From positions 2,356,001 through 2,420,000 of the forward strand of contig JAQJZZ010000005.1 of NCBI GenBank assembly GCA_030077755.1: a stretch of 64,000 nt of DNA, read 5' to 3'. Of this stretch, positions 12,197 through 23,591 are shown piece by piece. Source of the DNA: Filosporella fistucella (taxonomy: Eukaryota > Ascomycota > Leotiomycetes > Helotiales). A program made the translations under genes and the position numbers. How positions within the stretch are numbered: the stretch's first letter is position 1; every line of letters begins with the position of its first letter. The notes beneath the pieces were generated by a model that ran no database searches, was not told the origin of the DNA, and saw nothing but the letters and a program-made list of their open reading frames with translations.

Positions 12197-13985
12197 CTAA
12201 ACAACAACAACATCATCCTCATCCTTCGTATTCCCAGTCTCATTTCCTTGGCCTGTCACTTTATATGCGTATTTCCATACTAGTATTAACACAACAGCAG
12301 CAGCACAGCACGATCCAGCGATCGTGAACCCGTATGTATAGCGAGGAGCATCTGGTACATCTTAGCATGACTTCATATCTTCAGAAGGAAGAAAGAAACT
12401 CACCTTGAGCGCGAATAAGTTGACTCCCAGGAAAATTCGCAATCTGGATAGCCATGACATACATCGCGAGTGCAATTGGTCTTTGCCTGTCTTCTACCAC
12501 GGTTGACAACCAAGCTGCATTAATGGCTTGAGCTGAGCCCTGGCCACCTTGTGTAATGATAATGCCAGCTATCGTGAATCAGCTCTAATTCCATGTTGCA
12601 GATTGCACTATAATCAGAGGAGAACTTACAATAGATGAGCCACTTATTGTTCGGCACAAATGCGATCCAAAACAATCCCACCACACCTACACAATAGCCC
12701 AGTGCGATGTGGAAACCCCGCTCTCGGAGACGATCACTACTGAAGGCAAGAGAGAGCACAAAGATGAGAGACACGGCCGAGCCAACAGAGTTCATGCCAT
12801 TTGCAGCATATTGAGTGAAGCCGAGGGATTTAATAATTGATGGAGCGTAGGTGTTCATTGGTGTTATCATGAGCCTATTTTCGATCAGTTAGCTACTCCT
12901 GAATATTTGGGTTGGACTGAGATGCTTACATGGACAGGAATGCAGTCACGACATGTCCGTATACCCTCCAGTCTAAGAAGGTATCTTTGATATCTTGAAT
13001 TTTGACAGAGGAGTGGTATCCAGTTGCCTTCAAAGGATCTTCTCGGAGAGTTCGCATCGTCAAAATTGACGCTTGGCGGGGAGTAAAGATGTTGAAAGAG
13101 TGGCCGAAGAAAGACTTTGGGCATGCGGCTGAGTGAGGGAGGTAAAAGAATGCGACGACTGCCAGGAAGCAGGTGAGTGCTCCCTCTGTGATCCATTAGT
13201 ATAAGGAAATGTAGGTCGGATTTTGACTGGTCAATGTACCAATTGCAAAAAGCCACTGCCATCCTCTCATCCCATGTTTGTTATGCAAAGTCAACAAACC
13301 CAAAGCGATTGGCCCAGACAGCATCCCAGCAATGGCATTCGAAGACCAGAATGCTGCAAACCGGAGTCCAAGTTCTCGATTAGTGTAGAATCCCTTAATG
13401 TAGAGTGCCATTCCTATTCTCGTTAGCTGCTTAAGCCTGCATAGGGCTGAAGCTCTTACCGGGAATGTAACCACCCTCCAGCGCACCAATGAAGAATCTC
13501 AAAGCCCACAATCCTCTCCTATCGTGCATGAAAACTTGAGCCCAGGTGCATATACCCCACAAAAACATCGTCACGGGTAGGAAATTCTCCGGTCCAAATC
13601 GTTTGCTAAGCATATTAAACGGCAATTCGCTGAGCACGAAACCCAAAGTGAATAGAGTGGTAGCTGTGTTAATATCACTAGTCACAATATTGATATCCTT
13701 TCTGATTGTTCCAGTGAGGGCATTTGATAGATTGGTCCGGTCGAACTGCATGAACACAAATAGTAGCATGATAAAGCCAAGGATCGTGAAATCTGCTTTG
13801 CGGATTGCCGAGCGCTCCTCTTTGGCGTCCCAGGCAAGGTTCGAGTCGTATCCAGGAACAGTAAGGAGCTCGGCTGATGTGTCGCTCATGGCGGGTTCTT
13901 TCTCCGCAGCAGATGGTGTATAGGCTAGTGGGACTTTGGAGTCGTGGGGATGAAGGACCGGCGTGGTAGCCTGATTCGAAGCCAT
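12197..13985 (-). CDS. DAL5-family MFS carrier (anion:cation symporter)
   Basis: Six exons on the minus strand: 13985-13460, 13413-13240, 13185-12930, 12874-12630, 12568-12404 and 12360-12197. All five introns (36-61 bp by my boundaries) start GT and end AG and all keep the frame, giving 509 residues. Features of the ACS/DAL5 branch are clear: a soluble N terminus followed by ADFTILGFIMLLFVFMQFDRTNLSNA in TM1, LFTLGFVLSELPFNML, RFFIGALEGGYIPGM, and a second half with NTYAPSIIKSLGF and TQGGQGSAQAINAAW. The family includes carriers for allantoate, nicotinate and, in yeast Soa1, sulfonates, sulfate esters and inorganic sulfur. It is transcribed divergently from the arylsulfotransferase at 14696 across a promoter holding four identical motif copies, so co-regulation is likely and a sulfated or phenolic substrate is a reasonable guess. 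The substrate itself is not visible in the sequence. Confidence 0.9.
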
Positions 13986-14256
13986 CGTGCAGTCCTAGTG
14001 AAAATAAGACTAAGTGATTATCGATGGATATTTTGAACTTTGAAGAGTTGGCAATCTTCGAAGATGTACTTGTTGAAAGAAGGAAATCATTTCTAATTTA
14101 TCTCATTACCATCGGTACATATCATTGTCGTAATCTCTAGTTTGGAGCACGTTATCTTGATGTTGATAACGTCTTCCACCACATCGAGTTGACTGTTCGT
14201 CGATATCCATGGATAAGAACCTAGAAATGAATGATTTCGATCCATGTGGCTTATCA

Positions 14257-14269
14257 CCGCGGCATGCCG
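14257..14269 (+). promoter_or_regulatory. Candidate Zn2Cys6 site 1
   Basis: CCGCGGCATGCCG, with the perfect 10-base palindrome CGGCATGCCG at 14260-14269. Confidence 0.6.
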
Positions 14270-14309
14270 TGCTTGGTACTCAAATACCTGGAGTCAATTG
14301 GATGGCTTG

Positions 14310-14322
14310 CCGCGGTATGCCG
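14310..14322 (+). promoter_or_regulatory. Candidate Zn2Cys6 site 2
   Basis: CCGCGGTATGCCG; the same CGG-N4-CCG frame as the other copies, with T for C in the spacer, so the palindrome is imperfect by one base pair. Confidence 0.58.
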
Positions 14323-14355
14323 GTTTGGATATCCCACTTTTTATTATAGGGGATG

Positions 14356-14368
14356 CCGCGGCATGCCG
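14356..14368 (+). promoter_or_regulatory. Candidate Zn2Cys6 site 3
   Basis: CCGCGGCATGCCG, identical to site 1, beginning 46 bp after the start of site 2. Confidence 0.6.
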
Positions 14369-14519
14369 TACATCTCCACAGTACACTAGTCAACAAGACT
14401 GGGTTCATTAATCTTCATCCAATCCAAAGCAACTTTGGAGGTGAGTTTGGATCATCAAATTGTGTGTTCTGTCCCCCGCAAAATCCAATATCATCGCCGT
14501 ATTCCGTGCCAGTAAGGTT

Positions 14520-14532
14520 CCGCGGCATGCCG
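14520..14532 (+). promoter_or_regulatory. Candidate Zn2Cys6 site 4
   Basis: CCGCGGCATGCCG, identical to sites 1 and 3. It is the copy nearest the arylsulfotransferase start (164 bp). Confidence 0.6.
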
Positions 14533-14695
14533 ATATCAGCTGTAGCTGGACTCTGGTCATAACATGCCAAATCTAGTCAGTAGCTTTAGCGTGATGGCAG
14601 ACAGCTTTAAGAAGAGATCCTGCTTCGTTTTCTCATAGAACGAATTCAACAATCTTTCATCTCAGCAGACAATCTCAATCCTGCATTTCGAAACA

Positions 14696-15961
14696 ATGGC
14701 ACCTTCAGCAGCTACTCTACCTTCAGGACCCGCAGTGGAAACAGCTAAAAAAGCTGCTATCACCACCAAGAAAGTTGTTTTGAATTCGCCAGTCGAGCAA
14801 AGCACTCTTCACCGTCGAGGCATTGGACTCAGAGCCGTTGACCACGACCTCGTCTCTCCAGGTTACACACTTCTCGCCCACCTCACCAGCCCGGGAACAG
14901 TGCGCTTGATCGCCAATGATGGAACAGAAGCTCATCGCTGGGATCTACCATATCGTCCAGGACGACATGCACGCATTCTCGCAAACGGAAATTTGGCATA
15001 TAATGGCGTGCATCCAGATGCCCCAGACCTGTTTCCAATGTGGCAGAAATATCGAGGTGGAGTGATGCAGCAGATTGACGCAGAGGGTAACGTGGTGCGA
15101 GAACACAGAGACCCGCTAGCACACCATGATCAAAATCATCTTGATAACGGAGAGATCTTATACACGACACTTGAAGCTCTCACATCTGAGCAGGCGAGCA
15201 AAGTTCAAGGAGGTATTCCAGACAGCGAGGCTCCAGATGGAAAGGTGTATGCGGATTGCATCAAGCACATTGATGCTTCCAATAAAGTTCTGTGGGAATG
15301 GAAGGCCATCGAACATCTTGACTCCAAGAAATTCCCTTTGCAGCCACATTATGCCAGGGAACATTATCCTCTCATCAATTCGGTCTGCTTCCTCAAAGAT
15401 GGAAATGTCCTTGCCTCCCTACGCAGTGTTTCAGCTGTGATCATTATCTCCCGTTCCACAGGTGATATCCTCTGGCATCTCGACTCCACTGTTGTAGCGC
15501 AGCAGCACTGTGCTAGCGAGATGGAAGACGGAACAATTCTCGTTTTCGACAATGGTACATTCAGACACCGAGAAAGTGCCACGTATTCGAGGGTTATCCA
15601 AGTAGAAAGGGGGTCGAAGGAGATTGTTTGGGAGTACCGAGATCCACATCCGATGACGTTCTTCACTCCATTCATGGGTGGCGCCCAGAGACTGAAGAAC
15701 GAAAACACTCTCATCACTGAAGCGGCATTCGGAAGGGTATTTGAGGTGACAAAGGAAGGAAAGCTGGTAGGAATCAGTCCCCAACTCTGATAGGAACTCT
15801 GCTGACAAAAATAGGTCTGGGAGTATATTAATCCACATTTCGCGGACTACAGTGGGCTGGACGCAGGTGATATTTCGAAATATTTCGATTACCCTGCGAA
15901 TGCGTTGTTTAGAGCGTACAAGTACACACCAGAACAGATTCCTTGGCTGAAGATGAATTGA
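14696..15961 (+). CDS. Arylsulfate sulfotransferase-like (ASST) protein
   Basis: Two exons, 14696-15766 and 15815-15961; the 48-bp intron (GT...AG, GCTGAC branch) joins EGKL to VWEYINPHF in frame, giving 405 residues. ASST enzymes transfer sulfate from one aryl sulfate ester to another phenol through a sulfo-histidine, without PAPS. The repeated beta-propeller-like pattern is evident: SPGYTLLAHL, YRPGRHARILANGNLAYNG, HHDQNHLDNGEILYTT, VLWEWKAIEHLD, SVCFLKDGNVLASLR, QQHCASEMEDGTILVFDNG and GGAQRLKNENTLITEAAFGRV, with several His in the blocks where the family keeps its catalytic residues. There is no signal peptide, so a cytosolic enzyme is expected, unlike the periplasmic bacterial AstA. It sits between a divergent carrier and a convergent Zn2Cys6 gene (stop-to-stop gap 191 bp). 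Acceptor and donor are unknown. Confidence 0.85.
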
Positions 15962-16152
15962 TTTATGTTTGCGTTTCTTATCATTTACATGCTTGGAGGG
16001 CAAGGAGTTTGATGGTCTGGACGCAAAGAACTGGGTCAGGTATTTGAGTAGAACAAAAAGGCGAATAAACTATCGTACTCCAAATTTTTTTCGAATGTGA
16101 TGTGCACTTTGGTGCTCAATATCCCGCCAACCACGAGTTTCAGAGTGCATCG

Positions 16153-18230
16153 TCAAGTTGGAGGTCCTTGTATAAAGGGTCCCCAGTCAGGAAGAAAGGT
16201 TCCATTCCATGGATGAAGCAACTCGGATCCAAATTGATCCGGGAAATTTAGGAAATTATCTTGTTCCCAAAGGTCAGGTTCGACATAGGTTGGAGTCGGC
16301 CGTGCATTGGGTCGCAGCTTTTGATGGAAGGCGGAAACGACATCACCCAGAGTATGCGCAACTGTGACACAATGAGTCAGTGCTGCAATATTTTCATCGA
16401 TATCCAGCGACTGTGATAGGCTTATGAAGTCAAGCCACTTTCGTTGAACACCACTACTACGAAAATTGCAACATACCGTGACAAGGAAGGCCGATAGAAT
16501 GCAGCCACGTGACGAAATTCAAGATGAGCAAATCAAGCTCAGCAATATCGTGCGTACGGGCAAGTTGTTCCTCGTACATATGCAGAAGTCTGCAAAGGGT
16601 GAGAGCAGCGAAAGTTATCGTATGATAGATCTGATCGCTCAAATGCTGAGTTCGCACATCGGCTGTATCCATAGCCAATGACAAGATCGCAGCAGAAAGT
16701 CGTACCATTTCAGAAAGTAAGGATTCGCGCACAGCTGCCGATCGAGACTTTATAGCCTTCTCGTACATGAGTAGCTGAGCGAAATGGAAACCCATTTGCA
16801 GAAATTGAGGTCTCGGCTGATCTGTGGAAGCAATCAGCTGTGTGAAGGCAATGTTCGATGAAAAATTTACCGAACAGAAAACTCCACTCCTGCTTCCAAG
16901 AATTCAGAAGCGCCTGTGTTCCGGGCAAGTCCACTGTCGCAGTAGAACAACGTTCGTATATGATCCAATATAGATTAAGTTCGGCAACCATCCGAGTCTC
17001 AAAGTTCGTGGCATGGTGTGAGTCGAGAATTCTTCGCGACCGTTGAATCTGCTCCTGGTTGAGGAGTGCTTTTCTCCTCGTTCCAACGCAATACCTGTTT
17101 ATCGTTAGACATGGCGATGAGGGTTGCAGGTAAAATACTGAAGATGTACTAAACAGAGATGGTTCCAGATCGAACATTTATCAATCTCTTGTGGAGTGAG
17201 AGGCGATGACTGTTTGGGGTTGATGATTGAGTCAAACATATCACTAGTAAAGCAATGCTGCAGTGCAAATCTACTGATCAGCCAACTATCAATACTCAAA
17301 AGAGCCTCTCCAATTGTAGTTGACCAGAGACTCAAGATTATCGTAGCCTGGAAGAATGCGATTGTTTGCGGGACTACTAGCAGAGCAGCGGACAAGAGTG
17401 ATTTTGCTTCCTGGAATAACCTTGGCGCCAATCTTGCGGCATAATCTTCGGTCGTGTGCCGGACAGCAATCAGGCAGCAAGCACAAAGAAGGAGAGGCGA
17501 TGTCCTAACTTCTCTGAAGATCGAGTCGGCGGAGCCAGTCTCCTTGAAAGCGACCCATCGCCCGTAATGTTGTAGAAACCTAACAAGATTAGTTTCCAGG
17601 GCAGAGAGATGTGCTGAGTGACATACAATGACACTAGCGACGAGGCATCTTGTTTGTTGATAAACCCAAGATCAATGATATCTGACGAAGACCCATCAAG
17701 AGCGCGATGGGCTTGCCGTGGTGGACCAACCTCGGCCGCAACATCCCGAATGGCATAAACTGGTGCTGCTGAATCTACAGCGAGACTCTGCTGGGTATCA
17801 AGCTGACTAATTGTCGAGTTGGGAATAGCAAGGCGGCTTATGGGCGCAGCGAGCATGTTTGTATTATTTTGAGCTCTTGAAGAAGGCCATTCCGCGGCTG
17901 CCGTGGAGGACTCGACACTTGGCGCAATCGTATCAAGTCTCTCGACGACAATTTGCATCATGCGTTCAAGCTTACCAATCCTATTATCTCATTAGCTATT
18001 ATCACTATACAGGATTGCTTTCATTCCCCCAACCTGTCTTCAGATGACGCGTTCCTCTCATCATCAAATCCCTCAGCTCGCCGTACATGCGGGCTTTCAA
18101 GTGAACATGTCTGTTGGAGTCTGTCACATCTCATACATGGGCCACCGCGATTCTTCGCAGAGTAGCATCGTGTTTTCTGCCTATGACAAGCAGTACATGC
18201 CTTTGAGGCTCGGCCTCTGTCTGGTGGCAT
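16153..18230 (-). CDS. Zn2Cys6 fungal transcription factor
   Basis: The N terminus has a canonical binuclear cluster, C-x2-C-x6-C-x9-C-x2-C-x6-C, from residue 12 (ACTACHRQKTRC ... CMRCDRLQQTC). Exons that join in frame are 18230-18034, 17980-17627, 17579-17139, 17094-16871 and 16821-16477; the last exon runs to the TGA at 16153-16155 and ends with PDWGPFIQGPPT. The middle homology region of fungal regulators is evident: FLQHYGRWVAF, SPLLLCACCLIAVRHT, LAPRLFQEAKSLL, VPQTIAFFQA and ILSLWSTTIGEALLSIDSW. The junction near 16460-16477 does not restore the frame with any clear acceptor; this may be a missed splice site, an assembly indel or a real frameshift. It is the natural candidate to bind the CGG-N4-CCG sites 1.7 kb beyond its 3' end. 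Confidence 0.85.
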
Positions 18231-21200
18231 ATAGATGGAAGGCGATGTGTGTTAGATGGAGAGAAGTTGAGGTTGTGAGATTCGTGATTGAAGCAATTGA
18301 TTACTCACATCTTACGTAAGGGAATATTCATGTTGGCCCGCCGAAGGTGTTTTAATTGTCAGGGTTGGCAAATTATTTTGAAAATTATTTTGACTATATT
18401 TATCTGCCAAGAGTCAAGCAGCGTGAATTAGCGAATCCTCATTTCTGGTTTATTGCATCGTCGTTGTTGGAATACTCGTCGGCGTCTTGTGTGACGATGG
18501 CACGTGATATCAATGAACATTGGCAAGCTTAGACCCAGCCACGGAAGGGTTCCGGGCTAGCTCCTGTATATAAGAGGCTCTGATCCCTTACTTTGGCCAT
18601 CATCTTTCTTGTTTCCTTTGTAGTAGACCTAATAGCATCCGAATTGCCTCCGCACCGTACTCCCATATACTGCCCTGCAGCTCGGTGCTCGAGTCGTTAC
18701 ATCTTGGCGAAGAGGCCAATTCAGATAATCAAAAGGCAACGAGTGTAGAATCATGTATCAAGTACGAGCATTACTAACCTACCTTATTTATCTATAAAAC
18801 TCACTGTTAACACTCTACGTTTGGCTTAAAATCCTGACAATCGTCATCATACGATGCCTATTGAGTGCCACTCCATGTAATCAACTTCACGGCTGCATGC
18901 CTTGACCCAACGAGGAGAAAGATTATTTGAGGTGGACACATCCTTGAGTTTTTGCGAATCAAGTATATCTGCTGCGCTAAGATAGGGACCTTGGTTCGCC
19001 CCTTGAGGTCACTGGACTCCGTGAGCAAGTTCTAAGTTGGCTCTTTCAAGGTAAAACTTCTGCTATACAATGCAGTGCAATGTTAGTCTTTACACAAGTC
19101 AAAGTCTTAACAAATAACTACGCACCCAGCCCTGTCCTAACAATCGGGTCCGGAAATATGTTCTCCGTCACATTGAAAGATAGCTTGTTCAGGTTGATCC
19201 ATTTGGAATGCTGCCATATTCGACAGGTACTAGCTCCGCAGGTCCTGTTTTCTGGAAGGAGGATGAAGCTTGGTAGTACTATGCATAACACTACTTTTTA
19301 ATGTTTACCTCTGGTATTGACAATCGAACAATAGGATGGTATGGTCATTCCTAATGAGAACGGAATTGGTATTCTTCGCCGTACTCCCATAGGACACCCT
19401 CGAAGGCTTGTGTTGCGTTTCAAGGAAAGAACAAAGACATAGAAGTAATCGGTATTACTTGTCATATCCAATAGCCGTAACACGTCAGGATATGACCCAA
19501 CCAAGTACGCTCGAGATAAGAGACGAAATAGCTCATTGCAGGACCAGAAGTCTGTGAGCCTTGCGAACTACAAGATACCACAAAAGCGGAGAGGAGCTCG
19601 ACCACTTATATTATCAGGCCCAAAGCCAAACTTGTGCGTGGTCGGGACGATTGGGGCTCATGTGAGCATCCATGCGAGTTTTCGTAGAGTCTGCTAGCTC
19701 TTCTGATCTAGGGAACTCACTTTGCGAGATCTGACGAATCTCTCAAAGCGCCCACATTGTGTATTGACGGAGGTGAAAACGAAACTTGCTCACCTTGCAG
19801 ATGGATCTAGTATCACAGCCCTAAAGCTCTCACTGTTGCTATCAATTGACCGTGTACCTTCGCCCATCCGCTGTATGTTCTGCAAGTGTCTCTCCATTGT
19901 CCAAATGTCATTTTGCAGCAATTGGAAAAGCAACGAATGTCGACGAGATTGGGGGATTATGAGGGAATATGAGGGAGTATGAAAGAATGGATATCTTCGT
20001 GTGACGAGGTTTGAGGAATCGCAGTGACAATAGAGGGCTTCATAGCCATGGAGGTTGACTGCTTGTCATCGGGGAGTTTGACGAGTAGAGAAAAACTTTG
20101 GCGTTCTGTCGAACAAAGGGCTGCTGGCTGAAGTGCAGAGGTATCAAGCCTCAAGGGCGGGATCCACGGTAGATACCTGAATATCCTGCTGTCTTGATCA
20201 ACAATTGCCGACCCAGCAATAATATGAACCAAGAATCCGAGTAATATCGGATTATTCCAATCAATTGGATATGTGGAATCGACTCGTAGATGCTCATCTG
20301 AATTGCTTCTGATAATGCCGGAGCCGGATTAACAATATACCAATACAGTCTAGCCAAAAATGTACAAGCGCCCTCTACACCTTCTCCCTCCACTGTCTTA
20401 CCTCACTTCCCTAACATCTCTTTATCTTCATTGTATCCCTATCTTGCTGTCGTCTCAGATTTATCTCTGGTCTGCACCTTTACCAAAAACAGTGATTGCT
20501 ACCTTAGAAATCGAGAAATATACACCGAGTTTGCTACCTGTTCGCCCAACATTCTTAGCCGACCCGCTATATTCGTACTGATGAGATGAGAAGCCCAATA
20601 ACTGTAAAAGTCTCTGCTTGGGACCCAAATTCAAAATCTGTATAAATTAATTTAGTGAGGACCCGCCACTGAAGACACGGTTTGTGACGGTAGTCGCCCG
20701 CAGATCGTATACGAAGGCGTTGCTTGAATAGGGACCGGTTCTCTTCGCATCGGCTGAGGTCCGACTTCGAGAACAATGACACATGCCAAGGTGTAAACAG
20801 ATCAATGTTAAAGTTGACCAAAATTTGATCCTTACCTTGTACCAATTACGGTCTTGTTCTTGTCTCGCTTTATGAAAGGCTACGTTGCTGGATTACTCTT
20901 TTTGCGGGATTCCGAGAATTGAAGAAGACGACGGCGTTATGGCTTCATTGGTATCGCAGCGATGCCAACGAAAAAAGTGTCATGGTTGTGGAAACTTCAA
21001 CAGCTCTACTTGGGACCTTGACAGAATACGAATTTGTTCTTGAGTGCCGAGTCAAATGGTATTCTGGGTCCTAGAGACCTGATGAACTCCATCTGGTGGT
21101 ACTTAACGCAGGTATCTCCATCCAGTAATTTCCATGATGTTTGCAAACCATTCTTACTGTGAAGTTATTCGAAATTCTCTCTATGATGGTGCATATTCTC

Positions 21201-21299
21201 GACATGAAATCTCTCATACAATCTATTGTAATGATTCTCAACTGCAGCCACCAAATTGCAACAATATTTCTGACATAACTCCCAGACAACAATTGCCTT
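18231..21299. other. 3-kb stretch without a confident gene; orphan core promoter
   Basis: This holds the TF promoter at its left end. TATATAAG at 18567-18574, followed by a pyrimidine-rich run and an ATG at 18753 just before a GT, looks like a + strand core promoter, but no coding continuation is recognisable. On the minus strand, about 80 codons are open from near 20070 to 19795, ending at a GTGAGC donor, with a helical stretch QLLQNDIWTMERHLQNIQ; I could not extend it. The region may contain gene relics. Confidence 0.45.
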
Positions 21300-23225
21300 G
21301 TTTCATCTCGTTCATGGTACTGATTTTCGCACAGTTGGAAGTTCGGGATGTACTGTCCAAATTCTGTTCGTTAAATTTTACACGAGCAATGCAATATTCC
21401 TGGATAATTATCACGAGAATCGTGGTGGGCCAGGCGTAAATCTTCAAACTGGGGAGCACTCGCCGACACCATACACCTATTCAGGCACCAACCAAGCTTT
21501 TTTTTAGCACTGAATACGATGGCTCCACAAACCAGCTTCGAATCTTGAAGCCTGTGTCGAAAACTTTCCGTTCTGCTGGTGCATTTTCCCCCGATGGAAC
21601 CATGCTTAACCTGGCAGGTGCGGAAGCTTTTCCAGATGTAGGAATTGATCAAGGTTTTGACAAGCTGAGGACCTTCTCACCCGGCCCATGTAACAGGAAC
21701 CTTACTATGCATTGAAATGAACTAGAGGGTCGACTTCAAGAATGGCAGTGGTATCCGACAATACTGACAATGGTAAGTCTCCCCCTGAACAAATCTACGA
21801 CGTTGAAATTACTCATTCTATGTCAGATTGACTGCAATATACTTGTTGTCGGTGGCTCCAAAGTTGGCTTGCTGGTAATGATTGAGCCAAACATCAATGT
21901 TTCATCCTACGAAATTGTGTAATTATAGCTGCCCCTCTTTCACCGTGGATTTAACATATGCTAGCTATCCAGATAGTAGCACACCAGCTCCTCCAGTTAC
22001 GCTCTCAATCCTCGGGTTCACGGAGGAACAAAATCTCGTCCCCGGAAAGAGTTACAACCTCTACCCTATTCGTCAGTCGCTCGGCGGACGCACATCCGAT
22101 TTCTAGCTGACATTTCACAGTTCATGTGGCGAATTCAGAAGTGAAAGACTTCGTGTTCACAATCGCTGGGAACCAAACTGCCATATGGGACTACAAAGCA
22201 GATCAGCTAAACAGCTCTTTGCCAGATACACCGGATCACGCCAGGTGCTTTCCTTCGTCATCTACTTCTGTGTTGCTTCCGTTGAAATATCCAGATTATG
22301 AACCTACAGTGCTCTTATGTGATGTTTCATCGGGCGATATGCCTACCCCGCTCACACTTGATGATTGCTGGACAATTAAGCCTCTTGATCAAGTCCCAAC
22401 GCGGACTCGCGATGATGACTAGCCCAATGGTCCTCAGACCATTTCGGGATGTATCTCAGTCCTGTTTCCGGATGCGATCGATACTAACGGATTTTAGAAC
22501 AAAATCATACTTCCAGATGGAACCATTCTCATGATTAATGGAGCACAATCGGGGTAGTGCAGGGAGATTCCAAGTTGATGTGAGTACCACTTGCGTTTTG
22601 ACATCAAAATATCCTGACGAAGAAGGAACCTGTATTTACACCTGTCATTTACAACCCAAATGCTCAACGGGGATCACGATTCACGACCTTACTAAGCACG
22701 AATATTCCTTGAATGCATCACTCAGTAGCCACGCTTCTTCCCTCTGTATGTATTAAGATCATCTGCGCGGCGCATCGCCTGCTTTGCGCAGGGAAGCTTC
22801 TCACTTTCCAACGGAATATCGTGTGGAGATTTTCTCCCCACCATACATGGATGCAGAATCCAGACCGAGTATCACTGCATCCCCTGACTCTATTGCCCTT
22901 AACGAAGGTTTCACGATGTCGTCGACATTGAACAGCCAGAGACTTAGTGGAGAGATACAGGTCAATCTTGTTGCACCTGGATTTCGTACTCATGGTGTTG
23001 CTATGGGACAGAGAGTAGTGCAAATGGGTGTTCAACAGGGTAGAAATTCATCGCAAATCATGGTCAATTCTCCTAGAGATGCAAGTGTGATGGCGCCTGG
23101 GTGAGTTCATGTTCGGATTAAGGGTGATCGTAAAGCTTACACTTGATAGTGTTTACCATCTTTTCGTCGTCAATGACGGCATTCCTTCCAAGGGGAATGG
23201 GTGTCCTTGGGGTAATTTCGTTAGC
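21300..23225 (+). pseudogene. Decayed glyoxal oxidase (AA5-type radical copper oxidase)
   Basis: Glyoxal oxidase blocks occur in the right order but scattered over all three frames with stops between them: FLDNYHENRGGPGVNL (about 21390), STEYDGSTNQLRILKPVSKTF (21510), PDGTMLNLAGAE (21593), GGSKVGLLVMIEPNINVSSYE (ends at TAA 21920), FTEEQNLVPGKSYNLYPI (22018), IAGNQTAIWDYKADQ (22160), CFPSSSTSVLLPLKYPDY (22248), LPDGTILMINGA (22507), MHHSVATLLPS (22713), HFPTEYRVEIFSPPYMDA (22805) and LVAPGFRTHGVAMGQRVVQM (22972). The intact enzyme makes H2O2 from small aldehydes outside the cell. The number of stops and frame changes exceeds what short introns can explain. The 5' third, including the signal peptide, is not recognisable. 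Confidence 0.85.
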
Positions 23226-23591
23226 TCTGTGATAGTTCGAATATTTGAATCTTCATTCACGATATTTGTTCGCATGTATGTTAAATTTTACTATTTGCCG
23301 AACGTTTCGACGCCTCGTGGCTCCGACACGTTTGCGATGATCACGCTGCGATAACTCCACTTTCAATCGGAACAGGGTCTCAAATGACAACAGGGCGTGG
23401 AATATGGTGATGTCAAATGGATGACTCATCATCTGCCACTTTCGACGTCCAATTACTGGCAACTGTATTTCTTCTATCTATACCTTCATATCAATCATCA
23501 AATTTGACCTCTATCTTCTCACCCTATACTATTTTGATAGTGGCACCTCGATTGCTGACCATTGTTACCGAAATTTTCCCAGCAGATTCCA
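23226..23591. other. Promoter region of the GNAT gene
   Basis: 366 bp between the oxidase relic and the acetyltransferase ATG. Contains a CT-rich stretch (CTATCTTCTCACCC near 23510) typical of fungal promoters; no gene. Confidence 0.5.

Larger units (their letters stand above)
13986..14695. promoter_or_regulatory. Shared bidirectional promoter with four CCGCGGYATGCCG sites
   Basis: The 710 bp between the divergent start codons of the DAL5-like carrier and the arylsulfotransferase contain the 13-base word CCGCGGYATGCCG four times, always in the same orientation. Each copy holds CGG-N4-CCG with spacer CATG (TATG in one), the inverted-triplet layout used by Zn2Cys6 dimers. A Zn2Cys6 gene lies just beyond the sulfotransferase. 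The sites lie about 275-550 bp from the carrier ATG and 165-440 bp from the sulfotransferase ATG. That they are operators is inferred. Confidence 0.65.

Noticed and set aside
19795..20070. About 80 open codons on the minus strand ending at a GTGAGC donor
   Set aside because: Suggestive, but I could not extend it to a start or a next exon, and nothing in it is recognisable. Mentioned only in the region entry.
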